This document shows, in pieces, positions 6,698-14,787 of a stretch of 39,595 nt of DNA; position 1 is the first letter of the stretch; the number at the start of each line of letters is the position of its first letter. The translations under genes were made by a program, and so were the position numbers. Origin of the DNA: a virus; IMG/VR virus record IMGVR_UViG_3300030333_000188, positions 1 to 39,595 of that record; one strand, written 5' to 3'. The notes beneath the pieces were generated by a model. The model was not told the DNA's origin. It made no database searches and saw only the letters and a program-made list of their open reading frames with translations.

Positions 6698-7275
6698 TAC
6701 CTTGTCTCGTCTTGTTCTGTCCCTGCTCTCGCTTGTTTCTTTAAACTTTGTGTCTTCATTTGTAGTTGCTTCTGAAGTTGTTGCTTCTTCAGCTGAACCT
6801 TTTTCTTTTCTATTGCTACCTTAGCTTGTGCTTGTTGATTCTTGAACTTCTGTTCTAATTCTTCCTTAGCATACAGACGTTTGTTTGCCTGTGCAGTGGT
6901 GTCAACGTTTTTCATGTGTGCCATACGCTTGTCCATAAAGAACTTAGCAGCATTGGCAGGTAATATTCTTTCAATCTTGATGTCTCCTCTGTAACGAGGG
7001 TTGATCAACAGACGAAGTTTCTGTGTCAGTTGTGCAGGTGAATTTGCATATACTATAGTTTCACCGACCTTTGGTATATTAACTTTATATTGAAATAATC
7101 TAGAGCGACCACTCATATCAATAGGGCGATCTATTTCATTGTCTTCTTTGATCTTCTTTCGCTTTGCCATCTTTTTTCTGAACTTCATAACAGGATCGAA
7201 ACCTGCAACAGGACCTTTGGCATTAGCACTACCGCTAAAACCTCCTGTACCCGTTGTCATCATTTCTTCGTTCAT
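6697..7275 (-). CDS. 192-aa basic protein, unknown
   Basis: Gly-rich N-terminus, a central ordered part (FQYKVNIPKVGETIVYANSP, about 81-100) and a long Lys/Gln-rich helical tail from about residue 120 that should form a coiled coil. It belongs to a block conserved in cyanomyoviruses beside gp61. Possibly a virion or scaffold-related protein, inferred only from position and composition. Four-base overlap with the previous gene. Confidence 0.75.
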   Translation of the reverse strand: MNEEMMTTGTGGFSGSANAKGPVAGFDPVMKFRKKMAKRKKIKEDNEIDRPIDMSGRSRLFQYKVNIPKVGETIVYANSPAQLTQKLRLLINPRYRGDIKIERILPANAAKFFMDKRMAHMKNVDTTAQANKRLYAKEELEQKFKNQQAQAKVAIEKKKVQLKKQQLQKQLQMKTQSLKKQARAGTEQDETR

Positions 7276-7634
7276 ATGTTTGTAAGCTCGTCGTTGATGT
7301 CTTCATCTACATCCAAGTCGGGAAGCATCCCTACTGGATATTTATTCAAATAGATTAATATAGTTTTGAGTATTGACCAATACTCTCGTTCGAGTCTATA
7401 AAAGATAAGGGGAGTTGCTGCCTCGCCAAATACATTATAAAGGATGATAAGATGGTTAATAATAAGATGAGTCCTCAACGGACCCCCTCTAACATAACGT
7501 TTTAAGAGTCGTTTTAGATACTTAAAACGCTTCATGTCTTCATCAAAATCCTCACGTGTGACACAATGAGGATTCTCATAATGTTTGATGGCGAACAGAA
7601 TGTAGGTCTCCTCATTCAGTTCGTCAAATTTCAT
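7272..7634 (-). CDS. 120-aa conserved phage protein (DUF7207-like)
   Basis: A helical, aromatic-rich protein starting MKFDELNEETYILFAIKHYE. I recognise the type from marine myoviruses, where it often lies near structural or replication genes; the DUF assignment is from memory. No catalytic motif or membrane segment. It overlaps the next gene as ATGA. Confidence 0.75.
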   Translation of the reverse strand: MKFDELNEETYILFAIKHYENPHCVTREDFDEDMKRFKYLKRLLKRYVRGGPLRTHLIINHLIILYNVFGEAATPLIFYRLEREYWSILKTILIYLNKYPVGMLPDLDVDEDINDELTNI

Positions 7635-7637
7635 TTA

Positions 7638-8210
7638 TTAAGTTGTAGTAATTGTCTTGGTAGAACCAGAACCACCTGCTCCGACTGTATCACCTAGAAC
7701 GAATACTTTGTCTGATGCGGTAGAAGTACCTGCGTCAACGATTGTTCCAGAGATTGTTTGAGCACCAATAGTATGTACCTTACTTGCTGCAGCACATGTA
7801 AAGTCAAACTCGATACGGTTAGTACCTGTTCCTCTAGCATATGTAGCAGTAATACTAGCACTATCAGTAGTATTGGTTACCACAAGAGTAGCACCTGCAG
7901 TTACATCAACTAGCTCATTGTAGATAACTACAACAGTTCCAGTCGCTGCTGCTGCGTATGTACTCTCTTCAAAGAATACTGCAGTAATATCAGCACCACC
8001 TAGGGTGTTGGTTCCTCTTGAACCTGCTCCAACCAAACCATCAACTGCGACTAAAATCTCATCCCAGTATTCTGATTGATCTCCTTTCTTATAGTGACGA
8101 AGAACCCAACCTTGTGAAGTTGCAAAGATATTTGATGGATCAACTGCTCCACCCCTTACAGCCCACTTTGGCTTTGCTTCATCAGCATCGGTTACACCGT
8201 ATAGTGCCAT
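7638..8210 (-). CDS. Probable virion structural protein
   Basis: Starts MALYGVTDADEAKPKWAVRG, the N-terminus of a cyanomyovirus structural protein family as I recall it. After about residue 55 it becomes Thr/Ala/Gly/Val-rich and beta-strand-like, consistent with a decoration or fibre-type protein. A late-promoter box TATAAATA lies 36 bases upstream of the ATG, and TAGGAG precedes the start. Both fit late expression of a virion component. The exact location in the particle is not known to me. Confidence 0.7.
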   Translation of the reverse strand: MALYGVTDADEAKPKWAVRGGAVDPSNIFATSQGWVLRHYKKGDQSEYWDEILVAVDGLVGAGSRGTNTLGGADITAVFFEESTYAAAATGTVVVIYNELVDVTAGATLVVTNTTDSASITATYARGTGTNRIEFDFTCAAASKVHTIGAQTISGTIVDAGTSTASDKVFVLGDTVGAGGSGSTKTITTT

Positions 8211-8245
8211 TTTTTCAGTACTCCTAGCTTATTCCTATCTGAGAT

Positions 8246-8253
8246 TATTTATA
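8246..8253 (-). promoter_or_regulatory. Late promoter TATAAATA
   Basis: Exact match on the minus strand to the T4 late -10 element. It overlaps the T-tract of the upstream terminator and drives the structural gene at 7638-8210 with a leader of about 30 nt. Confidence 0.75.
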
Positions 8254-8282
8254 AAAAATAGGGGTTCAAGACCCCCTATTTT
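8251..8282 (-). terminator. Intrinsic terminator downstream of the 65-aa gene
   Basis: A 10-bp perfect stem, AAAATAGGGG with CCCCTATTTT (8255-8264 and 8273-8282), has an 8-nt loop and ends in a T-run on the minus strand. One of the strongest terminators in the window. Confidence 0.88.
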
Positions 8283-8289
8283 GGTATGT

Positions 8290-8487
8290 TTAACTACGTG
8301 TTTGCAAAGCAGACTTAACTGTCTCTAGTAGTTTGTCATCAGCAGTAGTTTTAGTCAGTTTAACTGCCTTTTCCAGAACGATAATGCAAAGGTCGATGAG
8401 TTTTTCACCCAACTCTCCGTCATCTGGAATTTTATTTACTGCGTCTGCAACAATTTTCTTAGCGAATGGTAGTAGAAATGATAGCAT
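8290..8487 (-). CDS. 65-aa conserved helical protein
   Basis: Starts MLSFLLPFAKKIVADAVNK and is predicted to be two or three amphipathic helices. The type is common in cyanomyoviruses. The hydrophobic N-terminus could associate with membrane but is short for a full span. A terminator follows directly. Function unknown. Confidence 0.75.
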   Translation of the reverse strand: MLSFLLPFAKKIVADAVNKIPDDGELGEKLIDLCIIVLEKAVKLTKTTADDKLLETVKSALQTRS

Positions 8488-8522
8488 GATCTAATAATAA
8501 TTACTTCACACTATATATGAGA

Positions 8523-8795
8523 CTAAGCGTATGTTTTTTTACCGCCCTTCATATAACCTTCGCCCTTCTTATCTTTAAACTTAATTCCTCTAGGGTCTCT
8601 GATCTTTTCTTTTGCTTTTTTACCTTTAGCAACAATCTCTGCATACTTTTTCTTGCCATGCATCATGATGCCTTTCTTCTTTTTCAGTTCAGCTTCTTTT
8701 TTCTTTGATGCCTGTCTATATTTTTCGTCATCAAAAGTGTCACCATACTTCTCTTTAAGTACAACTGGATTAAATTCGTCGGGTAGTATATTCAT
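8523..8795 (-). CDS. 90-aa lysine-rich protein
   Basis: Acidic start (MNILPDEFNPVVLKEKYGD), then a very Lys-rich part with KKKKG and GYMKGGKKTYA. It is likely a nucleic-acid-binding or capsid-interior protein given composition, but no family is recognised. It resembles the tail of the 621-aa neighbour in style (KKG and GYG-type motifs). Confidence 0.7.
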   Translation of the reverse strand: MNILPDEFNPVVLKEKYGDTFDDEKYRQASKKKEAELKKKKGIMMHGKKKYAEIVAKGKKAKEKIRDPRGIKFKDKKGEGYMKGGKKTYA

Positions 8796-8811
8796 ATCTC
8801 TATTATAGCAC

Positions 8812-10677
8812 CTAAGTTCCTAAACCGCGACCTTTCTTCATGTTTTCTTTGCTACCGTATCTAGCTTTGGTTTCGATATACCCTTTAGTATCCTTACCAT
8901 AACCCATTTCCTTAGCATCTTTCTTCAGTTGCTTCTTATCATCTGCTGCCTTCTTGTATTTACCAGTTCCTGCAGTAGATTTCGCACCTTTAACTTTCTT
9001 AGACTGTTTACTACCCTGTCGCATGATGGCATTCTTACCATACTTGCTTGTAATTTTTGATAGCACTGCGTCTAATGCTGCGTCTTTTCTCTTTGGAGAG
9101 GTAGGTTTTTTAGTCCCGCCCTTTACGTAGTTACCAGTTTCTTTTTTATATCTGGTTGCTTCGTCAACCGTTTTGTCAAGTTTTGTCTCTTCTGTTGTCT
9201 TTTCTGAGATTTTTTCTTGACTACCATAGACATTCTCCTGAGTTTGTACACTATCTATAAGACTTAAGGATGAGAACTTTTCTAGAGTGTCGCTCTCATT
9301 ACATCTCCATTTTCTAAGTGACTTATTAATTCTTGAATCTGGATCTCTTGCAGTCTTAGCTGAGGTAAGTTTCTTTTTCATACCCTTCATTCTCTTACAG
9401 AATGAATTTTGTCTGCCTTCTGCCTTACCACCTTTCTTTGGATTAGGGTCAGTTACAGGTGCTTTGAGATCTGAACCAGGATTTTCTTTCTCGTAGGACT
9501 TTCTTCCTTTTTCATTAAGTCCACCAGAGGCAGACTTACCTGACTTTTTTGTCCATGCTGCTCCCTCCATCATCTCTTTTAGTTTCTTTCTTGCTGCAGC
9601 TTTTGCTTTAAGACGTGCTTCCTTCTTATGAGGATACATTGTGTCTATAGTATGACTCCTCTGTGGATATGCACTACCACTATGTCCTGCCTTAGTTCCC
9701 TTAGTTTTCTTTCCTCTGTCTGCCTTATGTCTCTCTCGTCTTTCTTTTTGTTCACGTTCTGGTTTAGCCATACCCATACCAGATCTATTCATAGCAGAGG
9801 TTGTATTTCTTCTTGCTCTCTTACTTCCTGTTTCACCTTCTATAAATGAGTCATCACCCTTATGTCCCTTACTTTCCTTTACTGTTGGAGGAGTACCTAC
9901 AGACATTATGGCATCCTTTTTCTTCTTAGCTTTCTTAACAAATGCTGCCATTGCACCTTTAGGTTTACCATCACCTTTAAAGATACCATAAGATGTTCCT
10001 TCCATTTCTACATCTTCCCTCTTGTACGCAGGAACCTTTGCACCTTTAACACCTCTACGTTCTTTGTGCTCTTTTCGACGTAGTTCTATTGTCTTACCTC
10101 TCTTACCTTCTGGGTCAAACATACCAGGATCATCATGACCTGGTCCTTTTCTTCTATAGTTTCTTATAGATGCTTTACCATAATCACTACGTCCTTTATC
10201 TACCTTTGCTTCATCAACAAACTTGACAGGCATTGATACTGTTCCTTTACCTGGCACATACTTTGTAGTCCTAGGTTTCTTAGGATCATCACTCTTAAAA
10301 TCTTTGTGAAGTTTGTTGTATGCTTTCTTAGTCATCTGAATGACTTCTTTCAATCCTCTAGTTTTCTTACCTCTTCTCTCTGCATGATCTGCTCTTCTAT
10401 CTCTTTGGATACCACCGCCAAGTGCAAGAGATCCATGAGGATTACCATAACGTTCTAGTCTCTTACCTGATCTCTTATGATCTGGTAATAACTTGTCAAC
10501 CTTTGCCTCATCAATGTCTTCCTTACGACGTTTTGACTCACACTTCATACAATCACAGTCATCACCGTGATTCTTTTTCAAATCAACATCATCCCCAGAA
10601 CCTTCAGTTATGTCTTCTTTTTTGGGATTGATTTTGATTTTAGTTTTCTTTTCAGATAGAGATTTAAAACTAAGCAT
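8812..10677 (-). CDS. 621-aa highly basic, mostly disordered protein with a DUF6321-like domain
   Basis: Lys/Arg/Gly-rich throughout. There is a Cys cluster CDCMKC at 41-46, and the element DEAKVDK occurs twice (56-62 and 155-161). An ordered segment at about 374-459 (AWTKKSGKSASGGLNEKG ... KSLRKWRC) resembles DUF6321 of myovirus proteins. The C-terminus is again KKG-rich, ending GRGLGT. Composition and neighbourhood suggest an internal head or DNA-associated protein; this is inference. It is followed by the nucleotidyltransferase group and lies only three bases from the upstream gene. Confidence 0.75.
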   Translation of the reverse strand: MLSFKSLSEKKTKIKINPKKEDITEGSGDDVDLKKNHGDDCDCMKCESKRRKEDIDEAKVDKLLPDHKRSGKRLERYGNPHGSLALGGGIQRDRRADHAERRGKKTRGLKEVIQMTKKAYNKLHKDFKSDDPKKPRTTKYVPGKGTVSMPVKFVDEAKVDKGRSDYGKASIRNYRRKGPGHDDPGMFDPEGKRGKTIELRRKEHKERRGVKGAKVPAYKREDVEMEGTSYGIFKGDGKPKGAMAAFVKKAKKKKDAIMSVGTPPTVKESKGHKGDDSFIEGETGSKRARRNTTSAMNRSGMGMAKPEREQKERRERHKADRGKKTKGTKAGHSGSAYPQRSHTIDTMYPHKKEARLKAKAAARKKLKEMMEGAAWTKKSGKSASGGLNEKGRKSYEKENPGSDLKAPVTDPNPKKGGKAEGRQNSFCKRMKGMKKKLTSAKTARDPDSRINKSLRKWRCNESDTLEKFSSLSLIDSVQTQENVYGSQEKISEKTTEETKLDKTVDEATRYKKETGNYVKGGTKKPTSPKRKDAALDAVLSKITSKYGKNAIMRQGSKQSKKVKGAKSTAGTGKYKKAADDKKQLKKDAKEMGYGKDTKGYIETKARYGSKENMKKGRGLGT

Positions 10678-10679
10678 TA

Positions 10680-11207
10680 CTACTTTCCTAATCTTTTTGC
10701 GGCTTGCTTCTTGTATAAACGTTTTGCTTGCTGTAATTTAGACACTGCTCTTTCTTTGTCACCTGCATGTGCTGCCTTTCCTCTCTCTATGTCTGCTTTT
10801 TTAGAAGCTTTGAGTGCTAGGTCTGCAGATATCTCATCAATTTGTTCTACCTCTTCTTTCTTACAATCAGGTACTGCTCTACCATCCTTCATCTTAGTGC
10901 CTGTTGCTGTGTAACCTTTCCAACAAGATTTTTTCTTAGGATCTCTACCAATATTCTTACGTGCTGTTGCTAGTGTAGCTTCATCTACTTCTACCTCTTC
11001 CTTACGAGTGTCTTTTCCGTCAGGTTTTAGACCTTTCTTCTTTTGGATAGCATTATGAACTGCTCCTGCATGTTCTTCTGATCCACTTTCGATCTTGCCA
11101 TCACCATCGTAATCTTTCTTTGCTTTCTTTTCAGCTATGGCTTGCACCTGACGATATGCATCGCTCATATCAGGTAATTGTATGTCAGTAAAGGTCTTCA
11201 TTGTCAT
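10680..11207 (-). CDS. 175-aa protein with EF-hand-like loop
   Basis: Contains DYDGDGKIE at about residues 32-40, the core of a calcium-binding dockerin/EF-hand-type loop, then alternating Lys- and Glu-rich segments with EEVEVDEA and EEVEQIDE. These acidic EEV-x-DE elements also occur in phage head proteins processed by the gp21 protease, but cleavage is not shown. ATGA overlap with the nucleotidyltransferase gene fixes the start. Function unknown; a virion role is plausible. Confidence 0.7.
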   Translation of the reverse strand: MTMKTFTDIQLPDMSDAYRQVQAIAEKKAKKDYDGDGKIESGSEEHAGAVHNAIQKKKGLKPDGKDTRKEEVEVDEATLATARKNIGRDPKKKSCWKGYTATGTKMKDGRAVPDCKKEEVEQIDEISADLALKASKKADIERGKAAHAGDKERAVSKLQQAKRLYKKQAAKRLGK

Positions 11208-12361
11208 TGCAGTACTTTCTCCTTTTTATTTATCTTCTTTAGAAATTGTCCTGGCGTTAATTTACGCACGTAAGCATCTAAACTATCTGTTCCGAACTCA
11301 CGTGTAGCAGGTTCAGACCATTGGGATTCATCAAAATCTGTTTCTACTAAGTCTTTTAACCAACTGCGAAATATATTATCATGCTCATCAATAGAGATGA
11401 CGTAATTGCTGCCACGACTAACAACTTTAGAAATGATCCCTGTGTTGAGGTTCTCGACATAACTACCTATAGAAAATAGTCCTTCTGTGAGGTATGCTTC
11501 ACGCAGCCCCTTCGGATCTAATTTAGGTGCTATCTCATATAAATGAAACGAAACTTCATTAAAATCATCTACACACTCTTCAACTTTCATTGCTCCTTTG
11601 AGTGTATTAAACAGTTCCTGTCTGTCTTTTGGTTTTAATCCTTTAGGACATCCCTTTTCAAACTCAGCGTAATTATTTTCAGATGCCAACTTACGTTGTT
11701 TAGATGCAGACATACCTTCTATGCCTTCACCATCAGGATCTCTATCACCTGCTGATGTCACCATTATGTTTTCAAATGTATAAGCTTGTCCATTATATTT
11801 CTGTGCTAGTGAATTAAACTCACTAACTCTATCACCACCTACAATAATATTAACATCACTATATCCTTCTGAGTCTAACGCTTCCAGAACATCAAATATT
11901 GTACGCATTTCTTCATTAGAGACAATAGCGTTCGTATGATCTGGGTACGCCTTATGCATAAACTTAACCTTCGTCGAAGGGTCAAGGGGATTCTTCTTAT
12001 CATCCTGCGTCCTTGAGGGGTATATTCGATACTCTCCATTTTTTGCACTCTCTGCTACTTTTTTTATGAGTGCCTCATGTCCTGTAGTTGGAGGATTAAA
12101 TCTTCCAAAAGTAATAGATATGCTACCTTGATCGACCTGACCATCGCCAGATGTCGTTTCTTCTCCTCCATTGGTTGCATCTCCTTTTGCTAATTCTGCT
12201 GCTGTAAGTCTTACAAGCTTCCCTGCTTTTGACATGTGTGTTACATTGCCAGCTTGATCGGCATACTTTCCGTAACCCACGTGTCTAAGATTTCGTTTTT
12301 CTGCTTCCTTTGCTGCCATTGTTCTTTCTGCTTCAGCAAGGAATAAACTAAATTTCTTCAT
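11204..12361 (-). CDS. Nucleotidyltransferase-domain protein
   Basis: 385 residues. An N-terminal basic stretch (1-75) precedes a HIGH-type nucleotidyltransferase fold: FGRFNPPTTGHE at 85-96 supplies the (T/H)xGH motif, IVGGDR at 173-178 is the central strand, and SASKQR at 218-223 matches the ISxTxxR element. A C-terminal module at 294-340 (GLFSIGSYVENLNTG...) looks like a small beta-barrel seen in cyanophage virion proteins. The family transfers NMP groups (NMN adenylyl- or cytidylyltransferase type); the substrate is unknown. A late-like box, CTAAATA, lies upstream. Either a metabolic enzyme carried in the particle or a structural protein with an enzymatic domain. Confidence 0.8.
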   Translation of the reverse strand: MKKFSLFLAEAERTMAAKEAEKRNLRHVGYGKYADQAGNVTHMSKAGKLVRLTAAELAKGDATNGGEETTSGDGQVDQGSISITFGRFNPPTTGHEALIKKVAESAKNGEYRIYPSRTQDDKKNPLDPSTKVKFMHKAYPDHTNAIVSNEEMRTIFDVLEALDSEGYSDVNIIVGGDRVSEFNSLAQKYNGQAYTFENIMVTSAGDRDPDGEGIEGMSASKQRKLASENNYAEFEKGCPKGLKPKDRQELFNTLKGAMKVEECVDDFNEVSFHLYEIAPKLDPKGLREAYLTEGLFSIGSYVENLNTGIISKVVSRGSNYVISIDEHDNIFRSWLKDLVETDFDESQWSEPATREFGTDSLDAYVRKLTPGQFLKKINKKEKVLQ

Positions 12362-12392
12362 TTATAATAGGAATGAGGTCGCTCTCAAATAT

Positions 12393-12399
12393 TATTTAG
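12393..12399 (-). promoter_or_regulatory. Late-promoter-like box CTAAATA
   Basis: Lies two bases after the stop of the 375-aa gene and about 30 bases before the nucleotidyltransferase ATG, in the only noncoding gap of this block. Confidence 0.5.
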
Positions 12400-12400
12400 G

Positions 12401-13528
12401 CTAAAGTGAAAACATACCTGGTTGTGCCTCTAGATAGTGCCTTGGATAGAATTTATATACTTTAGTACCTTGAGATGAACTACTAGCAACCTCAAGTTTA
12501 TATCTGATCTGCATGATAAAGTTTTCTTTACCTGCTAATTTCTTACCAGTATCATCTGCACGATATATTTTAACAGTAGGACTACCTGTCTTAACTAGTT
12601 CAGTAGTATAACGTCCTTGTAGTAGTTGTTCTTTGAACTGTTCATTGATAACAAAACTTTTAACTTCTTTTTCACTCTCAAATTTAACTAGTTCAGTCTC
12701 TACATTTCTAGACAATCCAAATACAATATAGTCTGCAAACTTTTTCTTTACATCTGATGCAAAGTTTGCGTTCAATCCTTTCTCAAGTGTTCTTTGTGCC
12801 TGTTCATATACAACCTTTGCTGATTCTTTTAAGTTATCACCGCCACCAGTTTTCTCAGCATCTTCTCTACTAGAATATTTCTTAGTGTATACTTCATTGT
12901 CAAAGAACTCGGTTAATTTCTTCTCATATATCGCTTGAGATTCTTTGACACTCAGTCCCATCTCACCAAATATATTGACAAACTTATCAAATCCTAATCC
13001 AGATACCTGATGGAACTGTTCACCACCAGATACTTTAAGAGAGTAATCTGTAGTCTTATATTTTTTATCTTTTGATTTTATTTCTACCTTAACGTCTGCC
13101 TTAGTACCTTTCTGATCTTCTGTTCCTGCTGCTATTACTTTTATAGTATCATCTTTGACATTGAGAGATAGATCTTTTGATTGTATATTAATCTTTTGAT
13201 TACCATTAACAAATCTAATAGCACCATCCCTAAGATCAGTTACCTTTTTCCAGTTCTCTTTCTTCTGTAGAAATGCTGTTGCCTTTGCAGGTATAGAAAC
13301 ACTAACTGATACAGTATCCATAATTGCACTGCCAACATCATTTACTTTTTTCTTATATCCTCTCTTCATCATTTCAGTGAGAACCTTATCAACATCTTTA
13401 CCTTCAACTAGAGGTAGTTTCCTCTCAGTTTTTTTCTCCATCCTCTTAACAAATCTTGCTGCTACTGCTGCTGCAAAAAATGCTTCAAATAAATCTCCTC
13501 GGTTGGCATCAATCTTTGCCTTCGCCAT
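12401..13528 (-). CDS. 375-aa protein, candidate PD-(D/E)XK-like nuclease fold
   Basis: N-terminal helix with GDLFEAFFAA (11-20, Glu15). A beta region then contains KADVKVEIK (143-151), followed by DYSLKVSGGEQFHQVSG (161-177). An upstream Glu, an Asp in a KADV strand and an SLK strand followed by a Gln-Phe element is the pattern of PD-(D/E)XK nucleases (candidates Glu15, Asp145, Lys165). This is a pattern judgement, not a match to a named family. The rest is Lys/Ser-rich and helical. It overlaps the 242-aa gene by 20 bases. It might equally be structural. Confidence 0.6.
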   Translation of the reverse strand: MAKAKIDANRGDLFEAFFAAAVAARFVKRMEKKTERKLPLVEGKDVDKVLTEMMKRGYKKKVNDVGSAIMDTVSVSVSIPAKATAFLQKKENWKKVTDLRDGAIRFVNGNQKINIQSKDLSLNVKDDTIKVIAAGTEDQKGTKADVKVEIKSKDKKYKTTDYSLKVSGGEQFHQVSGLGFDKFVNIFGEMGLSVKESQAIYEKKLTEFFDNEVYTKKYSSREDAEKTGGGDNLKESAKVVYEQAQRTLEKGLNANFASDVKKKFADYIVFGLSRNVETELVKFESEKEVKSFVINEQFKEQLLQGRYTTELVKTGSPTVKIYRADDTGKKLAGKENFIMQIRYKLEVASSSSQGTKVYKFYPRHYLEAQPGMFSL

Positions 13529-14237
13529 CGTTTTTATTTTTATTTATTTCATCTAAGTCATCTAATGCCTTACTTGACCAGTATACTTCTGGTTCTTCCT
13601 CTTGTGTTTTGTATGCCCACTCATCTGTATGTCCTACTGACCACCATTTAGGTAGTGTCTCTACTGCATAGTTCTGTGTACACACCTTGAAATCAGGTAT
13701 CTTTAGATTATCATTATCAACTAAACTGTTATCAAAGAACTGACATCTATTGTTTGGTTGTGCAGCAAACTGTCCATTGTCTAGTGCAATAATATTAAAT
13801 GTCTTATGCTCAGGATCATGCTCTGAGAAGTTAGTATCTAATACAGAGAAGTCTGGATGTGCAGTATCAATAGTAAACTCATACTCTCCTGCATGCATCT
13901 TTCTATCCTTACCAAAGAACTGACATCTACCTAGTATAGGTTTTTCTACTACAGTAATATTATAATCAAAACAATCCCATAGTTCTAATACATCTAATGG
14001 TAATTGATTGTCCCAATCTATATCTTCTTTCCATACAAATGCACTCAATGGTAACTTGTCAAACAGTGCACCGTAGTCAGTTAGTAATGTCTCAAAGTAT
14101 AATGCCTTTGCCTGTATGCTTCGTACAGAAATCCATAGACCAGGTGTCAATTCACCGTATCCTTTCTCAAGATCGTATAGATATTCTTTCTTCACCCAGA
14201 CTTTTCTAGGTGGTAGAGGATGAACTAAGTATGCCAT
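13509..14237 (-). CDS. 242-aa conserved cyanophage protein, unknown
   Basis: Starts MAYLVHPLPPRKVWVKKEYL. It has two similar cores (CQFFGKDRKM and CQFFDNSLVD, about 105-115 and 164-175) and the phrase ALDNGQFAAQPNNR, which I recall as conserved in cyanomyovirus homologues. Mixed beta content, no membrane segment, acidic tail. Start overlaps the zinc-ribbon gene stop by one base. Function unknown. Confidence 0.8.
   Translation of the reverse strand: MAYLVHPLPPRKVWVKKEYLYDLEKGYGELTPGLWISVRSIQAKALYFETLLTDYGALFDKLPLSAFVWKEDIDWDNQLPLDVLELWDCFDYNITVVEKPILGRCQFFGKDRKMHAGEYEFTIDTAHPDFSVLDTNFSEHDPEHKTFNIIALDNGQFAAQPNNRCQFFDNSLVDNDNLKIPDFKVCTQNYAVETLPKWWSVGHTDEWAYKTQEEEPEVYWSSKALDDLDEINKNKNDGEGKD
13541..13548 (-). 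promoter_or_regulatory. Possible late box AATAAATA
   Basis: Matches NATAAATA on the minus strand but sits only 13 bases before the ATG of the 375-aa gene, in an A-rich stretch coding for KNKN-type residues. It may be coincidental. Confidence 0.25.
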
Positions 14238-14389
14238 TATTTGTGATGAAACACTTCTACATATGATTCACACTTAGGACATGTAAATGTTGAATAGAAA
14301 TCATATTCAGATTCATCACCATCATTTATCTCATCCATACTATAATCACAACCCCAGATCAATTCAGTCTGACAATGCCAACAGTTCAT
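14237..14389 (-). CDS. 50-aa zinc-ribbon peptide
   Basis: Translated here: MNCWHCQTELIWG, an acidic middle, then FTCPKCESYVEVFHHK. Two CxxC pairs (Cys3/Cys6 and Cys37/Cys40) form a minimal zinc ribbon. Coupled on both sides: ATGA overlap with mazG upstream and TAATG with the 242-aa gene downstream. Such peptides bind nucleic acid or protein; the target is unknown. Confidence 0.8.
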   Translation of the reverse strand: MNCWHCQTELIWGCDYSMDEINDGDESEYDFYSTFTCPKCESYVEVFHHK

Positions 14390-14787
14390 AGATCTCCTTC
14401 CTTTCTATTTTCTGAGTAATGAACATCAAACTCTCCACCAGGATATCTACTCTTTAACTTATCTACATTCATTTCTATAATCTCTTCTGGTGATACATCT
14501 AGTGCTATACATGCCTGTATAAAATACCACATGATATCACCTAGTTCACGTTTCATATGAGTTAGATTCTCTTGAGTAACTGGTTTACCTTGGAATAATA
14601 TCTTCTTTACTATTTCAGTAAATTCTCCTGACTCAGCACATAATCCTAGTGCAGCAGTCAATGCTCTATGTGAAGAGAAGTCTTTAGAATATAATTCTCT
14701 TAGACGATCTTGGAAATGCCCACCGTACTTACTTTCATTAGAAGTTACAGCATTAACAAACTTTGTATACTTTAGAAAATCAATCAT
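14386..14787 (-). CDS. mazG: MazG-like nucleotide pyrophosphohydrolase
   Basis: 133 residues with the all-alpha NTP pyrophosphatase signature: Glu52 and Glu55 in CAESGEFTE, and Glu81 and Asp84 in ELGDIMWY, which bind Mg. Cyanophage MazG was proposed to lower host (p)ppGpp; later enzymology on a cyanophage MazG favoured dGTP/GTP-type substrates. It could therefore recycle host nucleotides for phage DNA. It overlaps gp41 by 8 bases and the zinc-ribbon gene by 4, inside the replication operon. Confidence 0.9.
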   Translation of the reverse strand: MIDFLKYTKFVNAVTSNESKYGGHFQDRLRELYSKDFSSHRALTAALGLCAESGEFTEIVKKILFQGKPVTQENLTHMKRELGDIMWYFIQACIALDVSPEEIIEMNVDKLKSRYPGGEFDVHYSENRKEGDL

